NCBI GenBank assembly: GCA_023078555.1
Contig: CM041203.1
Coordinates: 453,481 to 517,480, forward strand
Origin: Ulva prolifera
Lineage: Eukaryota; Chlorophyta; Ulvophyceae; Ulvales; Ulvaceae
DNA: 64,000 nt
Direction of reading: 5' to 3'
Shown: positions 23,101-34,737 of the stretch, in pieces
Layout: the number at the start of each line of letters is the position of its first letter
Position numbering within the stretch: the first letter of the stretch is position 1
Notes under the pieces: model-generated
What the model was told of the DNA's origin: nothing
Databases searched by the model: none
The model's input: the letters and a program-made list of their open reading frames with translations, nothing else
Program-made: the position numbers and the translations under genes

Positions 23101-23419
23101 CTTGTTTGCATCAACGCGTCCACTCACATCACTCTGGTACAGGTACCTGTCTTTTATGTATTGGACTTACTCACTGCTGGCAAAGATCGAGTTTTCTGGT
23201 CGGGAGGTTGTTGACTGCAACCTGACAAACTCCAGTGCAGCAGATGATATAGCGGCAGATGGAGAGTGCGCAGCTGTGCAAGATGTGACTGCTGCCTTGT
23301 CCCTTCCCCGTAGTTTAGGCGAAACTCCTCTGTTAGAGGCTGGGGTGATGTTTCTGATGCTCGTCATCTTGCGGTATGTGGTTTACCTTGTCTTGTGGAA
23401 GAAGACAAGGACTGCGTAG
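18729..23419 (+). CDS. ABCG-family half transporter, multi-exon
   Basis: ATP-driven exporter of lipids or other hydrophobic compounds, with the ATPase domain before the membrane domain as in plant and algal ABCG (WBC) proteins. Exon 1 is 18729-18956 and ends in phase with exon 2 from 19432. The ATPase domain has Walker A GPSGSGKT near 19,490, Q-loop LQDD, signature VSGGERKR near 19,985, Walker B with LDEPTSGLD near 20,050 and the switch histidine in TIHQPSS. A 177-bp stretch at 19713-19889 is best read as an intron that happens to be open in frame. Later exons cover about 20,500-20,720, 21,330-21,530, 21,778-21,990 (first membrane segments), 22,459-22,660 with KERSSGMYNLSAYY, 22,820-23,020 and 23,142-23,419. 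The C-terminus is LVLWKKTRTA followed by a stop. Membrane exons match ABCG2-type domains by order and motifs. The substrate is not predictable. Confidence 0.92.
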
Positions 23420-24557
23420 CGATTAAGCTGCAAAGTCATGGCAATGCATGGGCACTCTAGATTTTTTAGAATGTGCTGCAACACGTCTGTTGCAGCTCGG
23501 GCTTCTGCACAAGTCGCACCGACATACTCATGCCAAGGCCAGCTTTCCCTCTAGTCAGATTCTGTCTTCATCAGTGACATAATCATCGTGATCCCACGAG
23601 TGTGTCCACCCTCAGAGGTGTTGCTTGTGAGCTGACTATCGGAGCTGGATCTACCATGCTTGTGCAGACAAATCTTTACAGTCTGATTGCTGTATCCAAT
23701 TGCCGTTGACCTGGCACCATGCCTCCCAGTGAAAACCCGCACGATGCAAATATGAAATCCAGTTTAATTGTTTCCACTTGCTTATGGATGTGGTATGTTG
23801 AGTAGTGAGATGCAGTGAGAGTTCGCATGTAAAGCAAATGCGTCCCGCCAATGACCTGGCTGCTCTTTCAGCAGGATGTCTCTCGGTTGTGTCATAGTTT
23901 AGCGCAGCTCTGGGTGTGCTGTTACGCTGGATTTACACCTACAAAGACAAATGATGATGCGCATAATTGCCAGCAGTGGCGTTGATCCCGCATGTATGAG
24001 TGGGACAGGGTTCCAAGTGTATGTGCGGCTGAAGAAACCCTGTTCTGCCCCATATTTCTGTTGCGTCACACATCCACGTCTGCTTCCAGGTACCTGCTAG
24101 CCCTCGGCGTTGGCTGCCTAGTCAGCTGCGATCTCCACACTCTTGGAGCTGCGCACAGGCCCTAGTGGGTCATGCTGGTGAGCACACAGGTAGCCATGCG
24201 TGTGGTAGGCCATTGCGCCGGAATAGTCTCTGTGTCAGGGCATGCATTGCGGTTCCGCTGCCTAGGCGAAGCCGCGGGCTTGTAATTACAAGGCACATCC
24301 TGAGCGAACCCCTGCCCTTGATGAATCATCTCAGGATGAAGAATTTACCTCAACGTTGTACATATTGAAATTTGAGAAGGTCGGGCGCCATGCTGGATGC
24401 TGACGCACGCTGCGCGGAATTGGGAATGGAAAGAAAAGCTTGGTTGTGGGGCATATGGCGTGGTGGCCCGTAGACCCAGGGTTTTCCTAACCAGCTCATC
24501 ACTGCCGAGCAGCAGCTGGGATGGCTCGCCTACCTGAACAAGTGCAGCAGTGTCGCT
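23420..24557. other. 1.1 kb intergenic region
   Basis: Downstream of the ABCG stop. Only short frames on both strands; no gene, RNA or repeat recognised. Confidence 0.5.
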
Positions 24558-25715
24558 ATGATTCCAGGCACTGAGTGGAGTTTGCATGAGTGGTGGACAC
24601 CCCCCCGCCATGACGCAACACTGGGTGGCCAGGTGCACATCGTAGCACCTCAGATGTCACCACAGTGCCCCACGGGCGCTGGACCCTTTTTTATTTTCGA
24701 CAGGTATCTTGATCGCGCCTGCGCTGGCCCCGACGGCAGATGTCGACTTCAACGAGTTCCCAAGCTACAGCGCTGCAGACGCATCCAGCGTGGAAATCCT
24801 CACAACATGCAAACTCGCCATCGACACTGTAAGATAGTACGTGGTTCATATCGCGGTGCAGTTGGACGGGTAGCTGGACAGTCTCCATGTGGCAGCTATC
24901 GCGAGCAGCTCACGCAAGCCAAGTCCAGTCAGGATCCATTGCCGTGTGGAACAGAGGAGCCTGCTGCCATCTTACCAGGTCCGCCTCAGGTGGAGAATGT
25001 GATAGGTCTTGAACACTTCTCATGGCGATCCTGTGGCAGCGCGGCACTGCTGTCTGCGAAGACATGCAAGCCGTTTCAGGTCTACCTGATTGCCGTTTCC
25101 CTGAGCATGGCTTTGGTATCCATTGCGCCCCCAGCTCATGCAAGTATTGCTGAGGCAGTCTCCACAAGTCTACGTGATGTTGCGCCTGATTGGCTTGTGG
25201 TATTAGTGCTGGCTAGCCTTCCTGTTGTTGAACTGCGGGGTGCAGTGCCAATTGGGATTTCTATTTTGGGCCTCCCCCCCCCGGTAACATATGCCCTGGC
25301 AGTTATGGGCAACATGATCCCAGTACCCCTGATCTTACTGGGTCTCCGGCCACTTGTGAAGGCATCTGCTGGAGTTCCACCTGTGTATAAGCTACTGGAG
25401 CTCTTGCTGAGCCGCGCTCGCAAACAAACACACGGCATGGACCGGGACACAATCTTCATGGGGCTTGCATACTTTGTCGCCGTTCCACTGCCTGGTACAG
25501 GCGCCTGGAGTGGTGCAATTGCTGCATTTGTGCTTGAGCTCCCCTTCTGGCCAGCAGTGTTGTCCAACTTTTTAGGTGTGTGCTGTGCTGGGGCCCTGGT
25601 GACAATGCTCACTTGCATGGGCTGGACAGGGCTATGGCTGGCGATCATTATATTGCTGATTTTGCCCCTAGTGAGTGTTCTTGTGAAGAGCATGCAAGCT
25701 GATCCGAGGAGTTGA
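24558..25715 (+). CDS. Small multidrug export family membrane protein (PF06695 type)
   Basis: The conserved part, about 25,080-25,715, encodes a hydrophobic protein. It has the motif LVVLVLASLPVVELRGAVP, a Pro/Gly-rich loop, PLPGTGAW, and several further membrane segments ending near SVLVKSMQ. This is the pattern of the Sm_multidrug_ex family, known from bacteria, archaea and algae; its function is poorly defined despite the name. The reading frame is open from 24,558, but its first 170 codons look non-coding. A better 5' exon candidate lies in another frame at 24,704-24,828, phase-compatible with an exon starting at 25,080. A plastid location is possible because AHA after a short hydrophobic stretch could be a processing site; this is inference. 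The true start is unresolved. Confidence 0.8.
   Translation: MIPGTEWSLHEWWTPPRHDATLGGQVHIVAPQMSPQCPTGAGPFFIFDRYLDRACAGPDGRCRLQRVPKLQRCRRIQRGNPHNMQTRHRHCKIVRGSYRGAVGRVAGQSPCGSYREQLTQAKSSQDPLPCGTEEPAAILPGPPQVENVIGLEHFSWRSCGSAALLSAKTCKPFQVYLIAVSLSMALVSIAPPAHASIAEAVSTSLRDVAPDWLVVLVLASLPVVELRGAVPIGISILGLPPPVTYALAVMGNMIPVPLILLGLRPLVKASAGVPPVYKLLELLLSRARKQTHGMDRDTIFMGLAYFVAVPLPGTGAWSGAIAAFVLELPFWPAVLSNFLGVCCAGALVTMLTCMGWTGLWLAIIILLILPLVSVLVKSMQADPRS
24704..24828 (+). CDS. Candidate 5' exon of the small multidrug export gene
   Basis: Bounded by a CAG acceptor and a GTAAGA donor, it reads about 41 codons (starting ILIAPALAP, ending KLAIDT) with protein-like composition. It ends in phase 0, and the next good acceptor at 25,077-25,079 starts an exon in phase 0 (VYLIAV). 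It is in a different frame from the long open frame across this region, which argues that frame is partly fortuitous. It could instead belong to a separate small gene. Confidence 0.45.
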
Positions 25716-25865
25716 AATGTAATTACAAGGTGCTGTTGCAATGCGAAGGTGTCATCTGATCATATTGCTAATTGATGAGATTTGATCTACATATGTCAAT
25801 ATTGGCCAGCGATGGGAACACGATCACAATGAAGAAAAACTGATACGATCACCCGAAGACAGTAG

Positions 25866-28322
25866 CTACTCCAGCACCAACACTGGTGTCTCTGACTTGT
25901 GAGACAGGTACGACGATACAGATCCCATGAACAGCTCCTGGATAGGGCCCTTGTGTCCAGACATGCACACCAGTGCAGCTGCATTGAGATTCTCCGCTGT
26001 ACGGCAAATAGCACTGCCAACTGACTCCATCGGGTTGACTGAATCCTCCTCAATGATGTGAATCGACATTTTCACCGAACCTGCACAGATTGCCACAGTG
26101 GCGGCGAACGCAGCCATGTTCAGTCACTGGACGGCCCAGCCTTGCAATTCTATGCACATGCCACACAACATGTTGTTGCAAATTTCCAGCATCTGATGCA
26201 CATCGTCGAATCAAGACAGCATTGGCCGCAAGCTTGCCGAATCTGATATTTCGGATAGGAACACAGGTGACGAAGCTATCAGTTCATGGGCGTTTCCAAA
26301 TGCTAGCGAATCCTTCACGCACCGTCTGCAGGCACTAAAGCTTGCAACCGGCTGCCCAGCTCAGCATGTAGCTGTGCACGCCGTTCCTGCACGTCATCTT
26401 CAGATGGTCCTGGCAACACCGAGACAATGCCCTCTGCATACACCTGATAGACAGGAGTGGTTGGTATAGCAGGGATGACATGCAGTGCATGCACATGATC
26501 CCCTGGCCGGGTGATGTTCCTTATTGTCCAGTCCGTCATCTTCTCGCTGCTTTCGGAGGTGTCCACAGCAAGAACGATGTTGCGGTTGTCGGCAACTGCC
26601 AGATGTTGATCACTGTCCTGCACATCCAGAGTACAGGTACAGAAAACAAAGTTAACGTGAAACCCAATACGTCAGGACATGTATGTATGTATGCACGATT
26701 ACATACAGTCGTATCCATTTGGACTCCGAAATCCGGGACATGTACTAGGTGTTCAAATTTGGGGATTGCTGCGGGCCTGAGATGCCCTCTAAAAATGCCA
26801 GTGACAGTGGGTAATCTTCAGGCGTCACATACTAATTGACCTATTACCAGAAGTGCTTAGCGCCAATCAGCCAGCATCCGCATCACTATCCACTTCCTCA
26901 ACACAGTCAACGTTGCTGTGGCAAACAGTGGTGCTTGGCAGGTCAACAAGTAGTTGTTCTGCTGTTCGGGAAGACAAACAAGCGGGTGAAAACTTTCAAA
27001 GCATCCTCGAGGGAACACTATCAGCGTGTTATCCGCGAAATCTCGAGCATTAAGCGATCATGCCACAGTCCGCTGCATGTGCTACATGCATATGTGTTTC
27101 AAGTCATTGAGCCAGTTAAAACTTCCGATAATTCAAGGTGAGCGCACGCTGAGTCGTGGGGCGTGCAACACGATGACCGGCTTCTCGCATTGGTGCACCA
27201 GGAAGTTCGAGATACTGCCCATCATGAACTCTGCAAGCATACTCTTGCGGTGCGAACTGACTACCACTGCGGCGGCATCTACCTCGTTTGCCATGCTGAC
27301 AATGTTGTCCCCAATGCCTGCTCCGAATGCAGCTCCTTCTTCACACAACACATTGAACTCGTAGTCGACCTACAGCAGGGCACCACATGTACTGTTGTTC
27401 TACATGCCCTTCCTGTGCAATGAATGGACGGACTAGTCTGCCATGACATGCGAGACTGCGATTGAGGTGCAGCTGACAGCAATGGAAGCCACACCCCAGC
27501 CTTAGCCATACGACCACTGTACTTCTCGGCAAGGTTAGTGCGTGCTTGATCTAGGTGGACCTTCTGCTGCTGTTTATATGGCAAACGCTCCACTGGGACA
27601 CCTATGCCAGTGACACTCAGAACATCCACTGGTTGTCCAGGAAGACAGTGGACAACGTGTAGCTTGTCACCTGCACGTGATGAGGGATTAGGCTCATTTA
27701 AAAACGGGCCTGGCTCAGATGGGGCGTCAGCATGCATGCGTTTGCCGGCGACAATTGAAACCACACTGGACGCAGAGCGTACCCTTGCGATAGACATTCG
27801 CCACAGTCCAATCAACAGCGTACTGGGAATCCTGAACAATTCGACATTCATGTGGTCGTCTCACTAGCAGTGATTGCCAGGCAGGCCTCATGATCAGGAG
27901 GCACGAGCTGTGACATCGACTCGTTCATCGTGCAAGTTATCCGATGCAATGAATCGTCACCAGCCAAAAAACCCAGGTCCAGAACATAAAAAAACAGGTC
28001 CAGAATAGGAATATGACAGTAGTTGACATCGAATACAGCGATACGGAACGTTGCGTGTAGGAGAGCGCACCTGGGAATTATCCACTGCCAGGATCAACTG
28101 GCGTTTGGCATATGTATGGACAGGCCGTGACAACTTGGATGGCGACCGAGAACTTCGTTGCATTATATTGCGCCGGTATGATGGCGATAGCACAGTTTTC
28201 AAGGCCAGCGATAACTCTGGCGCGATTATAGCCCAGTCCGTGTAGATACGCGCGCTTGCGCTCAGGGCCATGAAATTTCTCCTGATCCCTCCACCGAGCC
28301 GAGCCATCGTAGCAGAAGCCAT
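25866..28322 (-). CDS. Tandem universal stress protein (two USP domains), multi-exon
   Basis: Two successive Usp-fold domains on the minus strand. Domain 1 starts with RQLILAVDNSQ (exon ending 28,041). It continues through exons near 27,830-27,760, 27,670-27,510 and 27,365-27,133, and ends with KPVIVLHAPRLS. Domain 2 opens with NRNIVLAVDTSESSEKMTDWT at about 26,590 and finishes with TPVLVLE and a stop at 25,866-25,868. Domain 2 has no initiator Met; its exon follows a GTGCAG acceptor in phase 0, compatible with the end of domain 1, so one fused gene is more likely than two. An ATG at 28,322 precedes a basic Ser/Ala-rich leader that may be an organelle transit peptide. The nucleotide-loop glycines are largely replaced by Ser in domain 1 (SSHRKS) and partly kept in domain 2 (SGHKG). 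The role is stress-linked nucleotide binding by family. Confidence 0.82.
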
Positions 28323-28740
28323 TCAAGGCGAGGCTTGCTTGGTTGTAGGCCAGACTTAGCCTGTATGTGCACGGTCTGTTTAAATCAGGCCTGTTCCGGT
28401 GCTGTCCCAATCTCACCGTTCATAGAACTTCATACGCTACAATAACCACGTACATGCACAGACACGCGGAGCTCAATGTACCGCTTATGGATGCAAATAT
28501 CACCGAATGATGCTGGTCGACATTGCAGAATTGACACTGCAAAACGAACGCACGAGTCGTCTATCTTGCAGCATTCCCACGGAATTCTGGCGTGACGTGT
28601 ACACGCATGCATTCCTCTGCCGGACGCGCACGCGCAGAAATCCACATGCCAGCGCGCACGAACGAGCGAGGATCTATATTACAAGCGACAAGCCCCCCTT
28701 CGGTTGCGCTTTGACACTCGAAGCTGAAGCATGAAGCTCG

Positions 28741-29420
28741 ATGCTGGCGGAGCGCTGCAGCAAGCGTGGCCAGAGGTGCATCGCAGCTGCGGCGCCCTGC
28801 TGCTCGATGCACGGTGCTCGACGCTCGACGCGATCGATTTCTGTCGCAGTAAATATAATGCATAAGTGATGATCAGAATATGTGATCGAAGCGGCCGCGT
28901 CCGTGGCGGAGCGCCGCTGAAAAGCTCGACAGAAAGTACACGTGGCCCGAAGGGGGGCCCGGAGGGGGGCCTGTCGGTCCTCGACGCTTGAGAAGATTGA
29001 CGCCTGAAGCCGATGCAAGCGATGCCTGACACGCTGAAAACAGTGCAAATGCTACACATAAGCTATGTGATGCCTCGGCTGGCTCCGAAGCGGTCGCATC
29101 CGTGGCGGAGCGCTGCAGCCAGCGTGGCCAGAGGTGCAGCGCTCTGCCGCGCGATGCGTCATGCTCGAAGCTCGATGCGAATCGTTTCTGATGCACTAAA
29201 TATGAAGTATATAATTTAATTAGAACATGGGATGCCTCGGCCGAACCAGAAGCGGCCGCATCCGTGGCGGAGCGCCGCTGAAAGGCGCGTGGCCAGAGGT
29301 GCAGCGCAACTTCGGCGCCCTACAGCGCTGCAGAGGAACGACGCGAACGCGAAGCGACCTGCGTCGCGGGATCTCTGGACGCAGATGCACAGACGCGAAG
29401 CCGACGCCGAAGCCCCGACG
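28741..29420. repeat. Degenerate tandem repeat, four units of about 160-200 bp
   Basis: The anchor TGGCGGAGCGC recurs at about 28,745, 28,904, 29,103 and 29,265. Around it, units share GTGGCCAGAGGTGCA, a run of CTCGA/CTCGACGC-like words, an A/T-rich spacer (TAAATAT followed by TATA-like sequence) and a segment like TGTGATGCCTCGGC. Units alternate between an AGCGCTGCAG and an AGCGCCGCTG version. Chance open frames on both strands (rich in Arg, Ser, Pro) follow from the GC-rich repeat and are not called as genes. Confidence 0.85.
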
Positions 29421-29630
29421 CGGAGGCGAGGCCGGAATGGAGCAGCCGCCGGACAATGGATACATAGATACAGGATGCTGAATATTATACTTATGATATG
29501 ACATGCGTTTCTAAATGCCGTTGATGTGACCGTGTTCGCTCAGACTGGCATCTGCTTTTTAGTCATATCGCTGTAATCGCAAGACCAAAAACTCGCGCAC
29601 ACGATTCTTGCAGAAAAGACAGGCAGCATC

Positions 29631-32412
29631 ATGGTGGTAATGTTGGGAATTAACCCTACAGCTGTGACGTCCGTGGCCAGGATGGGCAAGAGAGCGCAAG
29701 CATATGGCTCAAACAGCGGTATTATAATGCCCGGCCAGCCCGATCGCAATCAGAATAAACCAGGACGTATTATACTGCCAGGGCAGGGTAACTTGCCACC
29801 AAAAATGCCTCCAGGTCAGGGCAATTTTCCTGAACTTTCGCAAGACGTCGCTGGTCGACAGGACGTGCCCGCACCGCCGCGGAATTTTCGGCCTCCTTCT
29901 GGTCCGCATCCGCAGTGCAATGATGCTTGATATCAATGCGAAGCTCAATTTTACCTCTTGCCAAGCTGACATATCTCCGACGGTGACGCTTCACCTCACG
30001 GGAATAGTGTGGATTTTGAATGGGCGCAGGCTTCATGGATGAGCAAGGACCAGAGCAGGACATCTATTCTGGTAAAACCCCAGAGGAAGTTCTCATGATA
30101 ATGTCCACAAGGAGTGACTACTGGTTCAATCTCGCTAAAGGGTTGCCCAAGCTATACGCAGCCGGTTTTGATCGCAACACCCTTGAGGAAAAAATCAACG
30201 TTGATGCAGCTCGCCAAAATGTGTGGACCGTGTCCGCGGAGGTCTTCAGGTCGCTCCAGGTGTGTCTGCAATTCATTCAGACTGTGATTTGCTGTTTTTC
30301 CTCAATCATATTGTACAGTTGTTGATCGGAGTGAGAAACTGCCGCATGCACTCATGCGGTTGATGCTGCCGGAAGTACTGGTGTACGCATGCAGATGAGC
30401 TATTGAACCATTCGTGTGCCAGCAGGGTGACCTCTCCGATGAGCAGCGCCAGTTCTTCCACAATGAAGACCACAGCCCAGACTGCCTGATGGAGTTGCGG
30501 TTCCTGGATCGTGGCCGCCGCATAGAGGGCGCAAGGTATATCGCTGACAATCAGCTGTCGCCCGACGACAGCCTCGTGCTGGCTCGTGCCATCAAAGAGC
30601 ATGCACGCCGCACAGAGGCGGCGGACGGCTTCAGCAGTGCAGCCGGGGACTGCCTGGCATTCAAGTACTACCGGGACGCGGAGGAGACGCGTGATGTGGA
30701 AGAGCGCCTCCGCCACATCAGTGTGACTTTCCTCTTGCAATGATAATTTTCTTAGGGTGCGGGCTTTGCAGATGTAATGCTGCAATCTGCCGTAGCGGTT
30801 GTCTTTGATGATTCTGTTACTGTAGTGAGCTGCTCTTGTTAGGCTTCAGACGCGTATGAATGAGATCACAGGAGATGTATACTGGTGCATGTGCATACGA
30901 GATGCAGTGTGAGCCTGTGGCACTGCCTGCAAGCAAGCTGTTGATGTCGCTCATGTCACCGACTTGGACTGTTTGTCTGCAGTCGCCTTTAGAAATAAGA
31001 ATTGACAGCATTATACTACACTGCCTGTTCTCTTGTTACAGCAGATAGTTTCGCGTGATTCGACGGTCCAATCATGCTTGTTACGATTGAGTGCTGTTGG
31101 TGTGCGGTCCCTGCACTTGAGGGCTTTGTTGCTCGGCTTCAGCTGTGCTGCAGATCGCAGACCTTTGCTGGACTTGTACAGTGCTTGAAGTTCGAAGTGG
31201 AGCGTTTGCTTTGCCTTCATGGCCTTTCTCGAAATGCAATTATCACAGGCCGCCTACAGACCTCTGCATCTGGCACCGCTGCAATCCGTTGTCCTGATAA
31301 CATGTGTCTCAATGGCCTGTTGTACCATGTATAATGCTGTCATGAGCGGCGGCTCTGCATGGGCAGGGGCACATTTTGAAGCATGCTGTCCGATAGCATA
31401 GATTTCTTCGACCCACGAGGATGTGAGGCAGATGCCCAACCATCACGATGATCACTGCATGCAGGCAAGGGATTAAAGATCGCAGTGACAGATGGTGCCA
31501 AGCAACGGCTATTGGCGTTGCAGCAAGAGCAAGTTGCAGCCCTTGAGGTTTCTGAAGAGTCGGCTGCAAGTATTGAGATTGCACGCATCTCCAAGGATGA
31601 AATGGGTGTGCGGCCGCTGCCAGTCATCGGGGAGTATGGCAAAGTCACACCGCTGGTATCGCGCCTCATGCAAATTCTGTAGTGTGTGCTCAGCCTGTAC
31701 TATGTGCTGTGGCATTACATCTGTTCATGTTGAATTGCTTGTCCACATCGTGGTGACAGCACAGGAGCTGGACAGCGTCCCTGTCTTGGGTGCTAACGGC
31801 ATATTTCAAACAATGAAGATGCCAGCACAAGGGGGAGACGCAATCATACTGCCACGGTGGAATATATTGGCGCTGGCGTCCAAACCAGCAGTGCTCTCCG
31901 TTCCAGATGTAGCAGCGGTGCCGGAAATTGCACGGTCTTTCCCAAAACCACCCACGGGCAAGGTACACCCACAACTGTCTCACTGCATTCTGCTGAATGT
32001 ATAGCTGCATGTCCACTCAGCATTTGTGCAAGTGCCAAACATTGAGCGCAATATACGCTTCTCAGGATCAGATGTCTGACGAGCAACCACAGATGAAGCT
32101 GCGAGCATACCTCATACTTCACACAGATCTCTCCTTGATGTATGGTCTATAAAGTGTTGATGTTGTAACTCCAACATGTTTGCATTGCTGTAGAGCAGCA
32201 AGGCTTCAAAGCTGGCTTCAAGTGGCATAGGAATGCTGGTAGTGGACACAGCGGAATGCAAGCCTGACCCAGACAGATATTTCTTAGCAGATGAAGAGGG
32301 CAAACTGAAGCTTTTGCCAGGGTCACAAGTGCAACAGCCGCTTGCACGAGTGCTGTTCATATGCATGCCGCCACGTCAAACGGCACTCGTAGCAGATGCA
32401 TTCGATGTGTGA
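29631..32412 (+). CDS. RAF1: Rubisco accumulation factor 1 (Raf1), multi-exon
   Basis: Plastid chaperone that stabilises RbcL dimers during Rubisco assembly. Exons at 29631-29901, 30030-30259, 30426-30720 and from 31486 join with GT-AG borders and matching phase. The alpha-domain begins with a TPEEVLMIM helix-turn-helix region in exon 2 and continues with RQFFHNEDHSPD and ELRFLDRGRR in exon 3. The beta-domain exons include PVIGEYGKV (about 31,620), a LPRWNILAL stretch (about 31,850) and a final exon from about 32,220 to the stop at 32,410-32,412. The N-terminal about 90 residues are Pro/Gly-rich with repeated PGQ units and probably include the transit peptide and linker. The exact ends of exons 4 to 6 are uncertain. 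The gene lies tail-to-tail with TIM44, with 67 bp between the stops. Confidence 0.9.
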
Positions 32413-32479
32413 CTGGGTTGTTTAATCGCAGTACTGAGCTGCACATGAATTAGCCCCATCTGTGAAGAAGCGATTTTTG

Positions 32480-34737
32480 TTACAACAACTGGTGCATTCC
32501 CCGCAACAACATCTCTACAAGTTTCCATCGCGGTGGAATATACTGGCCTTCTTCAGTCACCATACCATGACCATCCATCTGCACAGCCCAGTAGTAATAT
32601 ACCCGGTTGACTTCATCTGGGCTGCCAGATGTGACACTGCCATACGTGTCTCGGACACAATTGATCTGTTGGCAACTGAAGTGGAGGATGATGACAGGGT
32701 CGCTCTCTAGCATCTGCATATCTACGATGTCTACATCTGAGTACTCCAGAATCGTCGGATCTGCAATCTGCCCCTGGGCGACCGTCACCTTGTGGATCCC
32801 AGCTAAGCGCTCTAGCATGGGATCTGAGCAGTAATACTTCAGCACTTCAGTGTCTCCGGTCAAATATGCCTGCAAGCATGTCCCAGTCACTTTTGTCAGT
32901 GGCCATGTCTGTACCTTGATGAGTTCATGCACATGCAGAGAGGTTTGGCACAGCCTGCGCAGTCATCTACACTGCGGTGCGTGGGACACTTTTTACATAC
33001 GGCAACAAATGCCGCTCTGCTCAGTCGCACTGCATTACGAGTCATGTATACACGGTGTCAAGGCCTACAATAGCACCACAATGATCTTGCCCGGGAGACA
33101 AGCTGCACACCCCGCCGCGAATTGATTCGACAAAGAACCTCAGTTTGGTGCACAAGCATAGCCCAAATGTGGTGAGACAAAAATGAGGGGCAACAGGTCA
33201 CATGGCCAAACAACCACTCAGCACACAATCTAGACCACAAAGTGAACATGAGAAAGCTGTGAGGCAGCTATATATAGTTCGGGAAGAATCAAAGACTTTC
33301 ACCAAGCATGGAAAACTCTCACTGGGTAGGTCACGGCCCAAGCCGTCACCATCCTAGATCAACACTAACCACATCTATCGTGCAAAATTTCACTGACATA
33401 CTGTAGGGACAAAAACCTGTTTTCACTGTTTCCAACATTTCGGGCGACCTGGCTTGGCCCTAGCTCTGCCAGGGCATCTTACGCTGAGATTGCTGCTGAG
33501 ACTGTCATTCATTAGGAACATATGTGGTACCTTTGCTATGTGGGACACACCTTGATGATGATCGGCACATCTGACTTGATTGCTCGTAGAAATGTTGGCA
33601 TATCAAAGTCTGGGTGGCGCATCCGAATCTCACGGTATGCGCGGGCACCCTCGCTCTCTGTCATCATCCGCTCGCGCATTTCGCTCACACTGTTCGCTAA
33701 ATCAGAGTCACCCTGTTCTAGCTTCTCACGAACAGTGTGGTACCCCTCAGCCACAGAACGCATTGCATCAGACTCACGCATCTGAGAGATGCGCTTTGCA
33801 AGTGCACTGTTACCCAGCCGTGCTGTCAACCTGTCCATCCACGATTCTGGAACCTCCTGCATGGAACATAAGTCCGCCTCCTATTTTCAAGATCTTCGGT
33901 CCCCAATACTCAGCAGGCAAAACCACGCATGTAGTTGCTCACCTGGATCACAAGATCGGTGGGCCCTTCCCCTACATGGATCTCCCGTGCATTGATGTCC
34001 GTTCGCTGCTTCATCACACTCTGCATATTCCAGTCAGGCAGGACTGCTCGTGCTACTTCGCTCCGCAGACGTCTGACAAAGTCAGTTTGTGCTTGTGCCG
34101 GGCCTCCTGCAGGGCCGTCGCCACCACTACTGGAACTCGAACCTGTGTCATTCGAGCCCGCCGCGTCACTGAATCCAGACTTCCTCCCAAAAGACTTGAC
34201 CCACCTCTGTGCCACTTCTGCGGCACTGCCAGCTGTACCCCCCTCTGCTGACCCTGTGCACAACAAATTGTAAATTGCATCAATTTGGTGATGCAAGAAG
34301 GAAGGAACATGTAAAAGCGAAGCAGAGAAATCTTGACAAAGTCATCATGTTCCTGTGCCGACCAAGGATTCACTACATCCGAATGATATCTTACTTGCAC
34401 AACCTCAATGATGTTCCGGCAAGATGGCCTCACCAGAACCTTTACTGGCAATACGTTGCCACATTGTCGCGGCCACATCTGCGGATACACTTCTAGCTTC
34501 TCGTAGCAAGTCGGCAAAGTTGCGTCGTGGCATTTCGGCTTGGGCACTGCTTGTTGGTCCAGCCTGGTCATCCTTCGCAGCGTCCGCAGCTCCACAATCA
34601 CGTTTTCGACTGCTGTCCGAATCAATAATTCTTTCATCATTTACAAATTGCGATGCGGCCTTGCTGCTCTCCTGTAGCACGAAGGTCGCTTCAGCGTCAA
34701 ACACCACTACCGCTACATTGCGCACCAGCGGCGTTTC
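32480..34737 (-). CDS. TIM44: Mitochondrial import motor subunit TIM44, multi-exon
   Basis: Peripheral inner-membrane protein that tethers mtHsp70 to the TIM23 channel. Exons: 34,734 or so to 34,434; 34,253-33,943; 33,856-33,551; 32,869-32,480, joined in phase by GT-AG introns. The C-terminal Tim44 (PF04280) domain carries AYLTGDTEVLKYYCS, the DVDIVDMQMLESDPVIILHF strand region and a YYYWAVQ motif, then stops with TAA at 32,480-32,482. The exon 33,551-33,856 has the charged ESDAMRSVAEGYHTVREKL helix and ARAYREIRMRHPDFD. The upstream exons are Ser/Gly and charged, as in the variable matrix-linker of the family. The presequence exon was not located with confidence; it should lie between about 34,740 and 35,300. 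Its 5' side faces HDDC2. Confidence 0.88.

Noticed and set aside
28679-29504. Several Arg/Ser/Pro-rich frames on both strands
   Set aside because: They overlap the GC-rich tandem repeat and repeat with it; no independent coding evidence.
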